Source: CBDUUP01 sp965370435 (GTDB taxonomy: Bacteria; Chloroflexota; Anaerolineae; Anaerolineales; UBA11579). From it: 20,553 nucleotides of DNA. Position numbers and translations under genes: made by a program. This document shows positions 1-6,828 of this stretch, in pieces. How positions within the stretch are numbered: the first letter of the stretch is position 1; every line of letters starts with the position of its first letter. The stretch is taken from contig CBDUUP010000027.1 of NCBI GenBank assembly GCA_965370435.1, forward strand, positions 1 to 20,553. The letters are read 5' to 3'. Under the pieces are notes generated by a model. That model worked only from the letters and a program-made list of their open reading frames with translations, was not told the DNA's origin and ran no database searches.

Positions 1-2
1 AC

Positions 3-680
3 ATGGGCCTGGGTGAGGCCAAAACCACATACCTGGCGAGTGAACTGGGCGGCGATCAAGGCGTGACCGGTCCTGGCTACGATCTCGCCAGCGCCAATGC
101 CCTGATGGCTGATGCTGGTTGGGTGATGGGAGATGACGGATATTTGGTAGCTGAGAGTGTTGAAGGGGTGGCAGCAGGCACCGTGCTTGAGGTTGGTTAC
201 TTGACCTATGACAGCGATGAAGCCCGGCGACTGGCTGAGGCGACCCAGAACATGCTGGGCCAGATCGGCGTAAAAGCCAACATCCAGCAAATGGACAAAC
301 CGTCCTACGATGGTGTGTTGGAGTCAAAGGAATGGGCCCTCATCCTGCGCCGCTACACCTGGGACAACAACGACATCCTTCCCTGGTTCCATCACAGCCA
401 GTACCTGGACTATCCCAACTACGTCGGCACCAATGACCCTGCCCTTGACGCAATGATGGACGATGCCGATTATGCTACCACCTCCTGGGCGGAGCGTGAC
501 CTACAATACCAGGCAGCCCACCAGTACCTGATCGACACCCATTATCCCTGGGCGCCGATCTATCAACGCCCCTGGGTGACAATTGCACGCGCCTCAGTAT
601 CGGGCTTCGTGTCCATCCCCTTGCGAGCGGGTATGTCCACCGAAGTATGGCTCCTCATTGATCTGGACGTTTCGGAATAG
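3..680 (+). CDS. Peptide/oligopeptide ABC transporter substrate-binding protein, C-terminal part (5' end outside window)
   Basis: This is the extracytoplasmic binding protein of a DppA/OppA-type importer (SBP_bac_5 family), which captures peptides and delivers them to the permeases encoded just downstream. Only the last 225 residues are present. The frame is open at the window edge and family members are usually 500-600 residues, so the methionine at the window start is almost certainly internal. The visible part matches the C-terminal lobe: a GYLTYDSDEARRLAEATQNM-type segment (about residues 64-83) is typical of the lobe I return, and a WAPIYQRPW segment near residue 182 resembles the conserved WxPLYxx region before the C-terminus. 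Many Trp, Tyr and Asp residues fit a ligand-binding domain. It is followed by a terminator-like hairpin and two permease genes. The substrate (peptide, or another solute taken by this family) cannot be fixed from this fragment. Confidence 0.88.
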   Translation: MGLGEAKTTYLASELGGDQGVTGPGYDLASANALMADAGWVMGDDGYLVAESVEGVAAGTVLEVGYLTYDSDEARRLAEATQNMLGQIGVKANIQQMDKPSYDGVLESKEWALILRRYTWDNNDILPWFHHSQYLDYPNYVGTNDPALDAMMDDADYATTSWAERDLQYQAAHQYLIDTHYPWAPIYQRPWVTIARASVSGFVSIPLRAGMSTEVWLLIDLDVSE

Positions 681-709
681 ATGAGCGGCTAGAAACGATA
701 TCTAAAAAG

Positions 710-760
710 CTGCTGTTGGGCGGCAAACTCGTCGCCCAGCAGCAGTGTCTTTTTTGTTTT
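710..760 (+). terminator. Rho-independent terminator-like hairpin between binding protein and permeases
   Basis: A 13-bp stem with one G-T pair (710-722 with 733-745) encloses a 10-base loop and is followed by a T-rich tract (746-760). It lies 30 bases after the binding-protein stop and about 40 before the permease start. It may act as a partial terminator or 3' stabiliser that keeps binding-protein mRNA more abundant than permease mRNA, a common arrangement in ABC importer operons. Confidence 0.85.
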
Positions 761-801
761 ATTGTGCTATTATTGAACAATCTTATTTCTAAGGAAACCG
801 G

Positions 802-1722
802 ATGACGACATATCTCATCAAGCGATTCTTACTAGCCATCCCCGTTCTCCTGGTAACCGCGCTTCTGGTATTCTCTGCACTGCATCTCTCCGGCGGCGAT
901 CCGGTGACAATGGTTGTTGGCCCAACCGCGCCGCAATGGGTTAGAGAGGCGGCCCGGGAGAGATTGGGGTTAGACAAACCCCTGTACGTCCAGTTTGGTA
1001 TCTACATGGGCAACATCTTTCAGGGTGACCTTGGAGATTCGATCCTCAACAGGCGCCCGGTTATAGATCTAATTAAAGAGAAGCTTCCTGTCACTGCGGA
1101 ATTAGGTCTGGCTGCTTTCCTGGTCGCTTACCTGCTTTCGGTTCCCCTGGGAGCTATTGCAGCGCTCAAACGCGGCTCATTCTTTGATTGGTCTTCAATG
1201 GTGGTGGCCCTGATTGGAGTCTCGATGCCCGGCTTCTGGCTGGGGTTGATTTTGATGTTCGCCTTCTCGGTGAATCTCCGTTGGTTTCCGCCAACCGGAT
1301 ATGGAAGCCTTTCAAAATTGGTGTTACCCGCCTTGGCGCTGGGCCTGCCGCGGGTGGGGCGAATCGCGCGGATCACGCGTTCATCGCTCCTGGAGGTAAT
1401 CGATCAAGATTATATCCGCACTGCAAGGGCCAAAGGACTGGAAGAAAGATGGGTGGTGCTTCGGCATGCCATGAGAAATTCATTGATCCCCATCATCTCC
1501 TTGATGGGCCTGGATTTTGGCTATATCATTGGCGGGTCGGTGGTCATTGAACACGTCTTTGCCCGCTCCGGTATTGGGAGTATGATGCTGGATGCCATTC
1601 GTTCCCGTGATTTCCCGGTTCTACAGGGAGGCATGTTCATCCTGGCTTTTGCCATCATCATCGGCAACATTTTGGCTGAAGTCGCTTACTTTTTTGTCGA
1701 TCCTCGAATACGTCATACCTAG
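802..1722 (+). CDS. ABC transporter permease, DppB/OppB family
   Basis: One of the two membrane subunits of a peptide-type ABC importer (BPD_transp_1 fold). At 306 residues it has the normal family length. It begins with a typical first helix (residues 5-30) followed by the GGDPV motif (31-35) seen in DppB proteins. It has about six membrane segments. The cytoplasmic EAA loop that docks on the ATPase runs from about 202 to 230 and includes YIRTARAKGL. The C-terminal VDPRIR motif is also family-typical. The ATG at 802 is supported by AAGGAAA at 791-797. The next permease starts 11 bases after the stop, so the two are co-transcribed. Paired with the DppC-type gene and the upstream binding protein, it should form the translocation pore; the transported substrate is inferred, not shown. 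Confidence 0.93.
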   Translation: MTTYLIKRFLLAIPVLLVTALLVFSALHLSGGDPVTMVVGPTAPQWVREAARERLGLDKPLYVQFGIYMGNIFQGDLGDSILNRRPVIDLIKEKLPVTAELGLAAFLVAYLLSVPLGAIAALKRGSFFDWSSMVVALIGVSMPGFWLGLILMFAFSVNLRWFPPTGYGSLSKLVLPALALGLPRVGRIARITRSSLLEVIDQDYIRTARAKGLEERWVVLRHAMRNSLIPIISLMGLDFGYIIGGSVVIEHVFARSGIGSMMLDAIRSRDFPVLQGGMFILAFAIIIGNILAEVAYFFVDPRIRHT

Positions 1723-1733
1723 GTCTTTATTTC

Positions 1734-2642
1734 ATGGAAGAAGTTCAACCAACTCCCCAAGCGGCATTCAAATCACCTTTTGAAGGGCAAGATTCGCGCT
1801 TCACCAAACACTTCAGCACCTGGCGGCGGCTGCGCAAAAGCCCTAGCGCCATGATCGGCCTGGTGTTAATTATTCTATTGCTGTTCACAGCCGCCACGGC
1901 TGATCTTATCGCCTCTCAAGGGATTGACGACCAAGACCTGCGCAAAGGCCTGCTGGCGCCCAGCGAGGAATTTCCACTGGGCACGGATGAATTTGGACGC
2001 GATATGTTAAGCCGCATCATTCACGGCGCTCGCGTCTCTTTGCAAGTCGGCATTATCGCCACCGTTATTTCCGCCGCTATCGGCATCACCCTGGGTATTC
2101 TGGCCGGGTACCTGGGCGGCACGGTGGACTTTGTCATCAATGCTCTCGTAGATATTAGTTGGGCTTTCCCTACGGTTCTACTCGCCCTCTTCCTGGTGGC
2201 CATATTAGGCCCCAGTTTGGTCAACGTCATGATCGCTGTGGGGCTGGCCTATTGGGGAGGGTTCGCCCGCGTTGCGCGGGCCCAGGTGATGTCCCTGCGT
2301 GAATGGGAATTTGTTCTCGCTTCCGAGGCTCTAGGGGGCAATGACATGTGGATCATGTATTACCATATCCTGCCCAACATCCTAAGCCCGATAATAGTCA
2401 TGTTCTCCCTGATGATGGCCGACGCCATCCTGATCGAAGCCACCCTCAGTTTCCTGGGCATGGGCGCTCAGCCCCCAATCCCCAGTTGGGGTTCCATCTT
2501 GGCTGCGGGCCGCTCGTACATCCGGCTTGCGCCCTGGAACACAATTTACCCAGGGATCGCCATTATGCTGACGGTGCTGGGATTCAACTTGTTGGGGGAC
2601 GGCCTGCGTGACGCGCTAGACCCCAGGCTGAAGAATAAATAG
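1734..2642 (+). CDS. ABC transporter permease, DppC/OppC family
   Basis: Second membrane subunit of the peptide-type importer, 302 residues. An N-terminal cytoplasmic stretch with the RRLRKSPSAMIGL signature (31-43) leads into the first helix. HPLGTD-like PLGTDEFGRDMLSRIIHGAR (81-100) is the classic DppC motif. The EAA loop lies at about 190-215 (EWEFVLASEALGGND), and FLGMGAQPPIPSWG (about 250-263) and the LGDGLRDALDPR ending are diagnostic. The Shine-Dalgarno sequence is weak, so translational coupling to the upstream permease 11 bases away is likely. It is the last transporter gene here: no DppD/DppF ATPase follows, and an insertion-sequence remnant begins 25 bases after the stop. The ATPases may lie upstream of the window or elsewhere in the genome. 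Confidence 0.94.
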   Translation: MEEVQPTPQAAFKSPFEGQDSRFTKHFSTWRRLRKSPSAMIGLVLIILLLFTAATADLIASQGIDDQDLRKGLLAPSEEFPLGTDEFGRDMLSRIIHGARVSLQVGIIATVISAAIGITLGILAGYLGGTVDFVINALVDISWAFPTVLLALFLVAILGPSLVNVMIAVGLAYWGGFARVARAQVMSLREWEFVLASEALGGNDMWIMYYHILPNILSPIIVMFSLMMADAILIEATLSFLGMGAQPPIPSWGSILAAGRSYIRLAPWNTIYPGIAIMLTVLGFNLLGDGLRDALDPRLKNK

Positions 2643-2667
2643 CCAGGATTGCGCCTAACTCCAATTA

Positions 2668-2687
2668 ATCGACTTTAGACAAAGTTG
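2668..2687 (+). repeat. Left terminal inverted repeat of the IS remnant
   Basis: ATCGACTTTAGACAAAGTTG here matches the reverse complement of 3538-3557 (ATCGAGTTTAGACAAAAGTA) at 17 of 20 positions, including an uninterrupted TTTAGACAAA core. This end lies beyond the transposase C-terminus. Confidence 0.8.
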
Positions 2688-2749
2688 AATAAAACCGAAC
2701 AAGGTTCAGCACATTAGCAATCGAAAAACGGCAAGAAACACAGGCAAAT

Positions 2750-3507
2750 TCACCCACGTTTGAGCACAGGGTAGCGCTTGGGGCGAGTGCGCGGACGACC
2801 GGAAGGCCAGCCCGGCGACTTTCCTCGAGTTTTAGGGGTCGTGGTGAGGCGCTCAAACTGTGCAAAAAGAGCTCCCAGGGCCTGGGTTACGCGGCCAGGC
2901 GTCAAACGGGCAAGTTTTTTTTGCCAGGGCAAGGGCTGATCGGAGACCAATTGTCGAGCCAGCCAGACCTGCCAGTAGGCGACATCAACCAAGCGTGTCC
3001 AGCGATCAGCCTGCTGGAAATGAGGCAGGGTCCAGTACAGGCGTTGCTTTCGGAAACGGAAAGCGGGCTCGATGGGCCAACGCTGGTCAAACCAAAGCCA
3101 CGGGAGGTAACTGGAGACTTCCGGTGCGCCCATGGTTGCCAGCCAGATCGGTTTGGGTGGTTTGGTTCGCTCCTGGTGAACCTCAACCCGGATGACACTG
3201 AAGGCAGTAGTCGCATCTTGTTGGGCATGCAAGCTATGCCAACAACGCAAATGCACCAGTCCTCATCTTGCTGACCTCGTCCCATGGCTGCGTACACACT
3301 CGACCAGCCTCGTCGAAATGCTGGCGATTGGCTCAAGGCTGGAAAGCTCCGGATATTGGCGCTCAACAGCATCGCATCTACCAACTCGAATTGCGCATCC
3401 TGCCCCTGGGTCAAGAAGTGCTTGTAGATTGCTTGCCGAAACTCGATTATGTTGTTAAACTTCTGGGTGGTAGAACTTTCGGTACTTGTCATACCTATTT
3501 CTACCAC
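2750..3507 (-). pseudogene. Transposase pseudogene, central deletion plus frameshift (DDE, IS4/IS701-like)
   Basis: Two pieces of one transposase lie in different frames. The N-terminal piece starts at the GTG at 3507 or the ATG at 3492 and runs about 84 residues. It contains FRQAIYKHFL and ELVDAMLLSA followed by a SPAFRR stretch, which I recognise as the N-terminal region of IS701/IS4-type transposases. Around 3256 the homology jumps to another frame and continues as the C-terminal part: VHLRCWHSL, then WPIEPAFRFRKQ with the expected catalytic-region Glu, then a basic RGKSP...RPKRYPVLKRG tail ending in TGA at 2750-2752. The central part that should carry the catalytic Asp residues is missing, so the protein cannot be active. 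Family assignment is from pattern recognition and is moderate; that it is a broken transposase is fairly sure. Confidence 0.82.
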
Positions 3508-3537
3508 AGGGCGGTTTCGCTTCTCGCGAGCCGCCCT

Positions 3538-3557
3538 TACTTTTGTCTAAACTCGAT
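3538..3557 (-). repeat. Right terminal inverted repeat of the IS remnant
   Basis: Partner of the repeat at 2668-2687. It lies 31 bases outside the transposase start. Between the repeat and the gene is a small hairpin (GGGCGG at 3509-3514 with CCGCCC at 3531-3536), a position where many IS elements carry structure that limits read-in transcription or translation. Confidence 0.8.
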
Positions 3558-3801
3558 AGATATTGAGTCAGCAAAAAGATTCTGATCAAGACGATGAAGG
3601 AAAACATAATTCTTTGTGAGGCGATTCTGGCTAAATATAGTTAAACTTAATCTTCACATAAACATATTTCCCAAAATACGCGGGGCTTGAACGATTTTCT
3701 CTCACATCTTTCCCATTGGGACTTGCATCTTTCCTTGGTAGGAAGTAGGACTGACAGATGTCTCCCTGGCATATTTGCATGCACTCGTTTCAAAACTGTC
3801 A
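3558..3801. other. Non-coding stretch between IS remnant and oxidoreductase leader
   Basis: AT-rich sequence with stops in all frames and no plausible start/RBS pair. Only a small hairpin (TTCCT/AGGAA around 3741-3754) is visible. No T-box or known riboswitch motif was recognised. It probably contains upstream promoter context for the following operon. Confidence 0.5.
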
Positions 3802-3830
3802 TTATTAAAGTGAGCTTATTCAGGTATAAT
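3802..3830 (+). promoter_or_regulatory. Candidate promoter for the 2-oxoacid oxidoreductase operon
   Basis: A perfect TATAAT lies at 3825-3830. Seventeen bases upstream is TTATTA (3802-3807), a weak -35 (3 of 6); a better CTGTCA is too far upstream at 3796. Transcription would start at about 3837-3838, exactly at the ATG of the small leader ORF. Confidence 0.5.
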
Positions 3831-3837
3831 TAGTGCA

Positions 3838-3966
3838 ATGGATCTAGCTCTTAGAATTCTGCTATTAATTCTCCTTCTAGGTGTCTTAGCTTACCCCCAA
3901 GACACGAAGCTGCGGAGGCATATCGCCCCCAACTTCGTGTCTCATTATTTTAACGGTAGAACCTGA
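3838..3966 (+). CDS. Putative 42-residue Leu/Ile-rich leader peptide or small membrane protein
   Basis: A small ORF upstream of the oxidoreductase operon. Residues 3-18 are a run with nine Leu, two Ile and one Val (for example RILLLILLLGVLA), then a polar tail with PQDTKLRRH. The Leu codons include CTA and TTA, unlike the GC-rich codons of the neighbouring genes. The ATG falls where transcription from the TATAAT would begin and there is no Shine-Dalgarno sequence, so translation would be leaderless. Two readings are possible: a leader peptide sensing branched-chain amino-acid supply for an operon that may consume branched-chain 2-oxoacids, or a one-helix membrane peptide. Against a classical leader, its stop lies after the hairpin at 3900-3942. 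It may also simply be non-coding. Confidence 0.35.
   Translation: MDLALRILLLILLLGVLAYPQDTKLRRHIAPNFVSHYFNGRT
3881..3950 (+). promoter_or_regulatory. Mutually exclusive hairpins, candidate attenuator before the oxidoreductase operon
   Basis: AGACACGAAG at 3900-3909 pairs perfectly with CTTCGTGTCT at 3933-3942 (10-bp stem, 23-base loop), followed by a short weak T-rich run (ATTATTTT). The left arm can instead pair with an upstream segment: GTGTCTT at 3881-3887 is the exact complement of AAGACAC at 3899-3905. This is the geometry of a terminator/antiterminator pair, and the upstream segment lies inside the Leu-rich leader ORF. The T-run is poor for a strong intrinsic terminator. Confidence 0.45.
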
Positions 3967-4016
3967 AAATATCGGTTCTCGATTGAAAGATAATTCCAAG
4001 ATATTGGAGGTTTCCT

Positions 4017-4274
4017 ATGCCCGTTACGGGATGGATTGAAGTTGATGAAAACCACTGCAAGGGCTGCGAGCTTTGTGTGGACGCTTGTCCGCAGGATGTG
4101 CTCAGCCTGGATATGGAGCGTTTGACTCCCAAGGGGTATCACCCCGTTCACCTTCACGACGAGGGCTGCACTGGCTGTGTGATCTGCGCGCTGGTGTGCC
4201 CAGACGCGGCGCTGACCGTGTACCGTAAGGTTTCCCCGCGGGTGGTCAAAGAGAAAGTTAAGGAGACGGCGTAA
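4017..4274 (+). CDS. 2-oxoacid:ferredoxin oxidoreductase, delta subunit (2x[4Fe-4S] ferredoxin-like)
   Basis: A small electron-transfer subunit of 85 residues. It carries two complete 4Fe-4S motifs, CKGCELCVDACP (Cys14, 17, 20, 24) and CTGCVICALVCP (Cys51, 54, 57, 61). In the multi-subunit oxidoreductases this protein passes electrons from the thiamine pyrophosphate centre to ferredoxin. The ATG at 4017 is set by GGAGG at 4006-4010, six bases upstream. The alpha gene starts one base after the stop, so the four genes form one operon. Gene order delta-alpha-beta-gamma is known for KOR and VOR enzymes. The C-terminal tail is Lys-rich. On its own it could be any small ferredoxin; the assignment rests on the context. 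Confidence 0.93.
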   Translation: MPVTGWIEVDENHCKGCELCVDACPQDVLSLDMERLTPKGYHPVHLHDEGCTGCVICALVCPDAALTVYRKVSPRVVKEKVKETA

Positions 4275-4275
4275 C

Positions 4276-5400
4276 ATGGCCCGTGAAATGCTCAAAGGGA
4301 ACGAAGCTATCGCCGAGGCGGCCATCCGGGCAGGTGTGGATGGGTATTTCGGCTACCCGATCACGCCGCAGACCGAACTTCTGGAATGGATGGCCAAGCG
4401 CATGCCACCGCTGGGGCGGGCTTTTGTGCAGGCGGAGAGCGAAATCGCCGCCATCAATATGGTCTACGGGGCAGCCTGCGCCGGCAAGAGGGTGATGACT
4501 TCCTCCTCCAGCCCCGGCATCAGCCTGAAGCTGGAGGGCATATCCTACATCGTGGCGACCGAGGTCCCGGCGGTGGTGGTGAACATGATGCGGGGCGGCC
4601 CGGGTTTGGGCAATATCTCCCCCGCCCAGAGCGACTACAACCAGATGGTGCATGGCGGCGGCCACGGCGATTACAACCTGATCGTGCTGGCCCCGGCCAG
4701 CGTGCAGGAATCGATTGATCTGACCGTGCTGGCTTTCGACCTGGCCGAGAAATACCGCACGGTGGCTACTATCGTGGCGGATGGCAATATCGGCCAGATG
4801 ATGGAGCCTGCCGAACTCCCCGAGATGCGCCCCTTGAAAACCGAGGTCCCCGAATGGGCGACCACCGGGGCCAAAGACCGTCCGCACCGCATCCTCACTT
4901 CCCTCTACATGAAGCCGGAGGACGATGAGGAGGTCAACCTGCGGCTGCTCCGGCGCTGGCAGGATGTGATCGCCAATGAGGTGCGCTACAAGGAATACTA
5001 CCTGGACGATGCTGAGTTCGTCATTATTGGGTTCGGCTCGGCGGGGCGGGTGGCTTTGTCGGCGGTGAGAGCGGCCCGCGCCGAGGGGATCAAAGTGGGA
5101 TTGCTGCGACCCATCACGCTCAATCCCTTCCCCATTGAGGCGGTCGAAGAGGTCTCCAAATCAGCCCAAGCCCTCCTGGTGGTGGAGATGAACACCGGAC
5201 AGATGCTGGACGACGTCCGGCTGGTCGCTCAGGGGAGACTGCCCATCGAATTCTACGGCCGGATGGGGGGTGTGGTGCCGTTCCCGGATGAGATATTAGC
5301 AGAAATACGGCGAGTCGCCAAAGGGCCGCTGGACGGGCTGGAAGGCACTGCTCGTTCCCGCTGGTTGGCCCGTATGCTGGCCTCGAATGGAAGAGGATGA
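4276..5400 (+). CDS. vorB: 2-oxoacid:ferredoxin oxidoreductase, alpha subunit (VorB/KorA-like)
   Basis: Core subunit of a cytoplasmic enzyme that oxidatively decarboxylates a 2-oxoacid to the acyl-CoA with reduction of ferredoxin. The 374 residues contain the pyrimidine-binding domain with YFGYPITPQTE (24-34), the conserved acidic pair in VQAESEIAAINMVYGA (Glu54, Glu56) and the SSSSPGISL loop (76-84). The C-terminal half (from about 245) is the transketolase-C-like domain with LRPITLNPFP. Length and motifs match the group usually annotated as VorB (3-methyl-2-oxobutanoate, i.e. branched-chain) or KorA (2-oxoglutarate), rather than pyruvate synthase. Substrate cannot be separated by eye. It follows the delta gene by one base and its stop overlaps the beta start by four bases (ATGA), indicating translational coupling. 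Confidence 0.92.
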   Translation: MAREMLKGNEAIAEAAIRAGVDGYFGYPITPQTELLEWMAKRMPPLGRAFVQAESEIAAINMVYGAACAGKRVMTSSSSPGISLKLEGISYIVATEVPAVVVNMMRGGPGLGNISPAQSDYNQMVHGGGHGDYNLIVLAPASVQESIDLTVLAFDLAEKYRTVATIVADGNIGQMMEPAELPEMRPLKTEVPEWATTGAKDRPHRILTSLYMKPEDDEEVNLRLLRRWQDVIANEVRYKEYYLDDAEFVIIGFGSAGRVALSAVRAARAEGIKVGLLRPITLNPFPIEAVEEVSKSAQALLVVEMNTGQMLDDVRLVAQGRLPIEFYGRMGGVVPFPDEILAEIRRVAKGPLDGLEGTARSRWLARMLASNGRG

Positions 5401-6182
5401 TGACCAACGAAAATAAAACCGAAGCTGAAATTGTCTTCCAACGTCCCGAAGCCCTGGCAGACACCGTCACCCATTATTGCCCCGGCTGCACGCACGGCAC
5501 CGCCCATCGCATGGTGGCCGAAGTGTTGGACGAGATGGGGCTGCGTGAGAAGGCCATCGGGGTGGCCCCGGTGGGCTGCGCGGTGTTCGCCTATAACTAC
5601 TTCAACTGCGACTTTGTGGAAGCTCCCCACGGGCGCGCTCCAGCGATGGCGACCGGCATGAAGCGGGTCTTGCCGGAGGCGACCGTCTTCACCTATCAGG
5701 GCGACGGCGACCTGGCCTCCATCGGCATGGCGGAGATCATGCACGCCGCGGCGCGGGGCGAGAATATCACCGTCATCTTCATCAACAACGCCATCTACGG
5801 CATGACTGGCGGGCAGATGGCCCCCACCTCTCTCCCCGGCCAGAAGACCACCTCCTCCCCTTACGGGCGTGATGTGGAGACCGCTGGGTATCCCATCCGC
5901 ATGGCTGAACTGCTGGCCAAGATGGACGGGTCGGGGTACGTGGCGCGCCGCAGCCTGCACGCGCCCAAATTCATCCGCCAGGCCAAGAAAGCGATCCGGC
6001 TGGCCTTCGAGGCCCAGGAGCGGGGGCTGGGATTCGCTATGGTTGAACTGCTCTCTACCTGCCCCATCAACTGGGGCCTCTCGCCCCTGGATGCGGTGAA
6101 ATGGTTGGAGGAGAACATGATCCCGGTCTATCCCCTGGGGGATTACAAAGTGGTGGACGAACTGGCGAAACTGCGAGTATAG
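5397..6182 (+). CDS. vorA: 2-oxoacid:ferredoxin oxidoreductase, beta subunit (thiamine pyrophosphate-binding)
   Basis: Thiamine-diphosphate-binding subunit, 261 residues. CPGC at 28-31 and CTHG just after are the conserved N-terminal cysteines. VGCAVFAYNYF followed by EAPHGRAPAMATG (75-87) is the usual active-site stretch. The TPP motif begins with GDGD (102-105) and ends with NN (130-131), at normal spacing. GMTGGQMAPTSLPGQ (135-149) is typical of the VOR/KOR group. The ATG at 5397 overlaps the alpha stop; a second ATG at 5400 is equally possible, with AGAGG upstream. The gamma gene follows after 12 bases. Together with alpha, gamma and delta it should form the complete four-subunit enzyme. 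The symbol is a family-level suggestion, and the branched-chain specificity is inferred. Confidence 0.91.
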   Translation: MMTNENKTEAEIVFQRPEALADTVTHYCPGCTHGTAHRMVAEVLDEMGLREKAIGVAPVGCAVFAYNYFNCDFVEAPHGRAPAMATGMKRVLPEATVFTYQGDGDLASIGMAEIMHAAARGENITVIFINNAIYGMTGGQMAPTSLPGQKTTSSPYGRDVETAGYPIRMAELLAKMDGSGYVARRSLHAPKFIRQAKKAIRLAFEAQERGLGFAMVELLSTCPINWGLSPLDAVKWLEENMIPVYPLGDYKVVDELAKLRV

Positions 6183-6194
6183 AGGAATATCAAT

Positions 6195-6752
6195 ATGCAA
6201 ACTGAGATCATTAGCTCTGGATTTGGGGGGCAGGGCGCTTTGTTCGCTGGGCAGTTATTGGCTTACGCAGCCATGGACGCGGGGTTGGAAGTGACCTGGA
6301 TCCCGTCTTACGGGCCGGAAATGCGGGGCGGCACGGCTCGCTGTATGGTCATCATCGCTGACGAGGAGATCGGGTCACCGCTGGTTCGGAGGCCCAAGGC
6401 TGTCATGGCCCTCAACAAGCCCTCGTTGGATAAATACGAGCCGCTGGTCGTAGAAGGCGGGGCGTTGGTCGCTAACCAATCTATGATTGACCGGGGTTTG
6501 GAACGTGAAGACTTAGACTCAATCCTGATCCCCGGCAATAAGATCGCCGAGGAGATCGGCGACAACCGCTTGACCAACATGGTGATGATGGGCGCGCTGT
6601 TGGAACTAATGCCTATATTGTCGCCGGAGGCCATCGTGGAGTCGCTGAAGAAGCACCTGCCGGAACACCGCAAGCACATGGTTCCGATGAATATTGAGGC
6701 TTTGAAGGCGGGGGCGGAATATGTGAAGAAGGAGAAGGCGGCGGCTGGGTAG
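6195..6752 (+). CDS. 2-oxoacid:ferredoxin oxidoreductase, gamma subunit
   Basis: Third catalytic-complex subunit (POR_gamma domain), 185 residues, which in this enzyme family forms the CoA/acyl-transfer domain. SGFGGQG (8-14) is the signature N-terminal glycine loop. SYGPEMRGGTA (38-48) is the highly conserved segment following it, and a TNMVMMGALLE helix lies around 126-136. The start has AGAGGAA 10-14 bases upstream. It is the last gene of the operon: a strong terminator begins 20 bases past the stop. No fifth gene, such as an acyl-CoA synthetase or extra ferredoxin, is attached. Confidence 0.92.
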   Translation: MQTEIISSGFGGQGALFAGQLLAYAAMDAGLEVTWIPSYGPEMRGGTARCMVIIADEEIGSPLVRRPKAVMALNKPSLDKYEPLVVEGGALVANQSMIDRGLEREDLDSILIPGNKIAEEIGDNRLTNMVMMGALLELMPILSPEAIVESLKKHLPEHRKHMVPMNIEALKAGAEYVKKEKAAAG

Positions 6753-6772
6753 GGGTTGAGAGTGATATGTGG

Positions 6773-6828
6773 AGACCCGAAGGGTTTTACGACCGTAGGT
6801 CGTCAGAAACCCTTCGGGTCTTTTTTTT
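6773..6828 (+). terminator. Strong rho-independent terminator closing the oxidoreductase operon
   Basis: A perfect 15-bp stem (6773-6787 with 6807-6821) holds in its loop a second small stem (ACGACC/GGTCGT, 6789-6794 with 6798-6803) and is followed by eight T residues (6821-6828). The T-tract reaches the stop codon of the convergent LysE-family gene. On the - strand the stem has no T-run, so it works for the + strand only. Confidence 0.95.

Larger units (their letters stand above)
2668..3557 (-). mobile_element. Internally deleted insertion sequence with both terminal inverted repeats
   Basis: An element of about 890 bp is bounded by 20-base imperfect inverted repeats (2668-2687 and 3538-3557). 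Between them is a transposase reading frame on the - strand that keeps its N- and C-terminal parts but lacks the middle. An intact element of this type would need roughly 0.6-0.8 kb more coding sequence. No convincing target-site duplication is visible: the flanks AATTA and AGATA differ. It sits directly behind the peptide permease gene. Because the ends are preserved it could still be mobilised in trans by a full-length copy, but this is inference. Confidence 0.8.

Noticed and set aside
2655..3570. Target-site duplication around the IS remnant
   Set aside because: The bases flanking the two inverted repeats do not match over 3-9 positions, so no duplication can be claimed.
2860..3585. Several + strand ORFs (61-117 codons) across the IS remnant
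   Set aside because: They lie antisense to the transposase pieces, have no ribosome-binding sites and no recognisable domains.
3600..3960. T-box or metabolite riboswitch upstream of the oxidoreductase operon
   Set aside because: No T-box consensus or other riboswitch core could be found; only simple stems are present.
5253..6200. - strand ORF of 315 codons opposite the oxidoreductase beta gene
   Set aside because: Antisense shadow; no family resemblance, His/Gly/Arg-rich, and the + strand frame carries the TPP-binding motif.
6773..6828. Bidirectional terminator between convergent genes
   Set aside because: The stem is symmetric but the - strand side has no T-run, so only + strand termination is supported.
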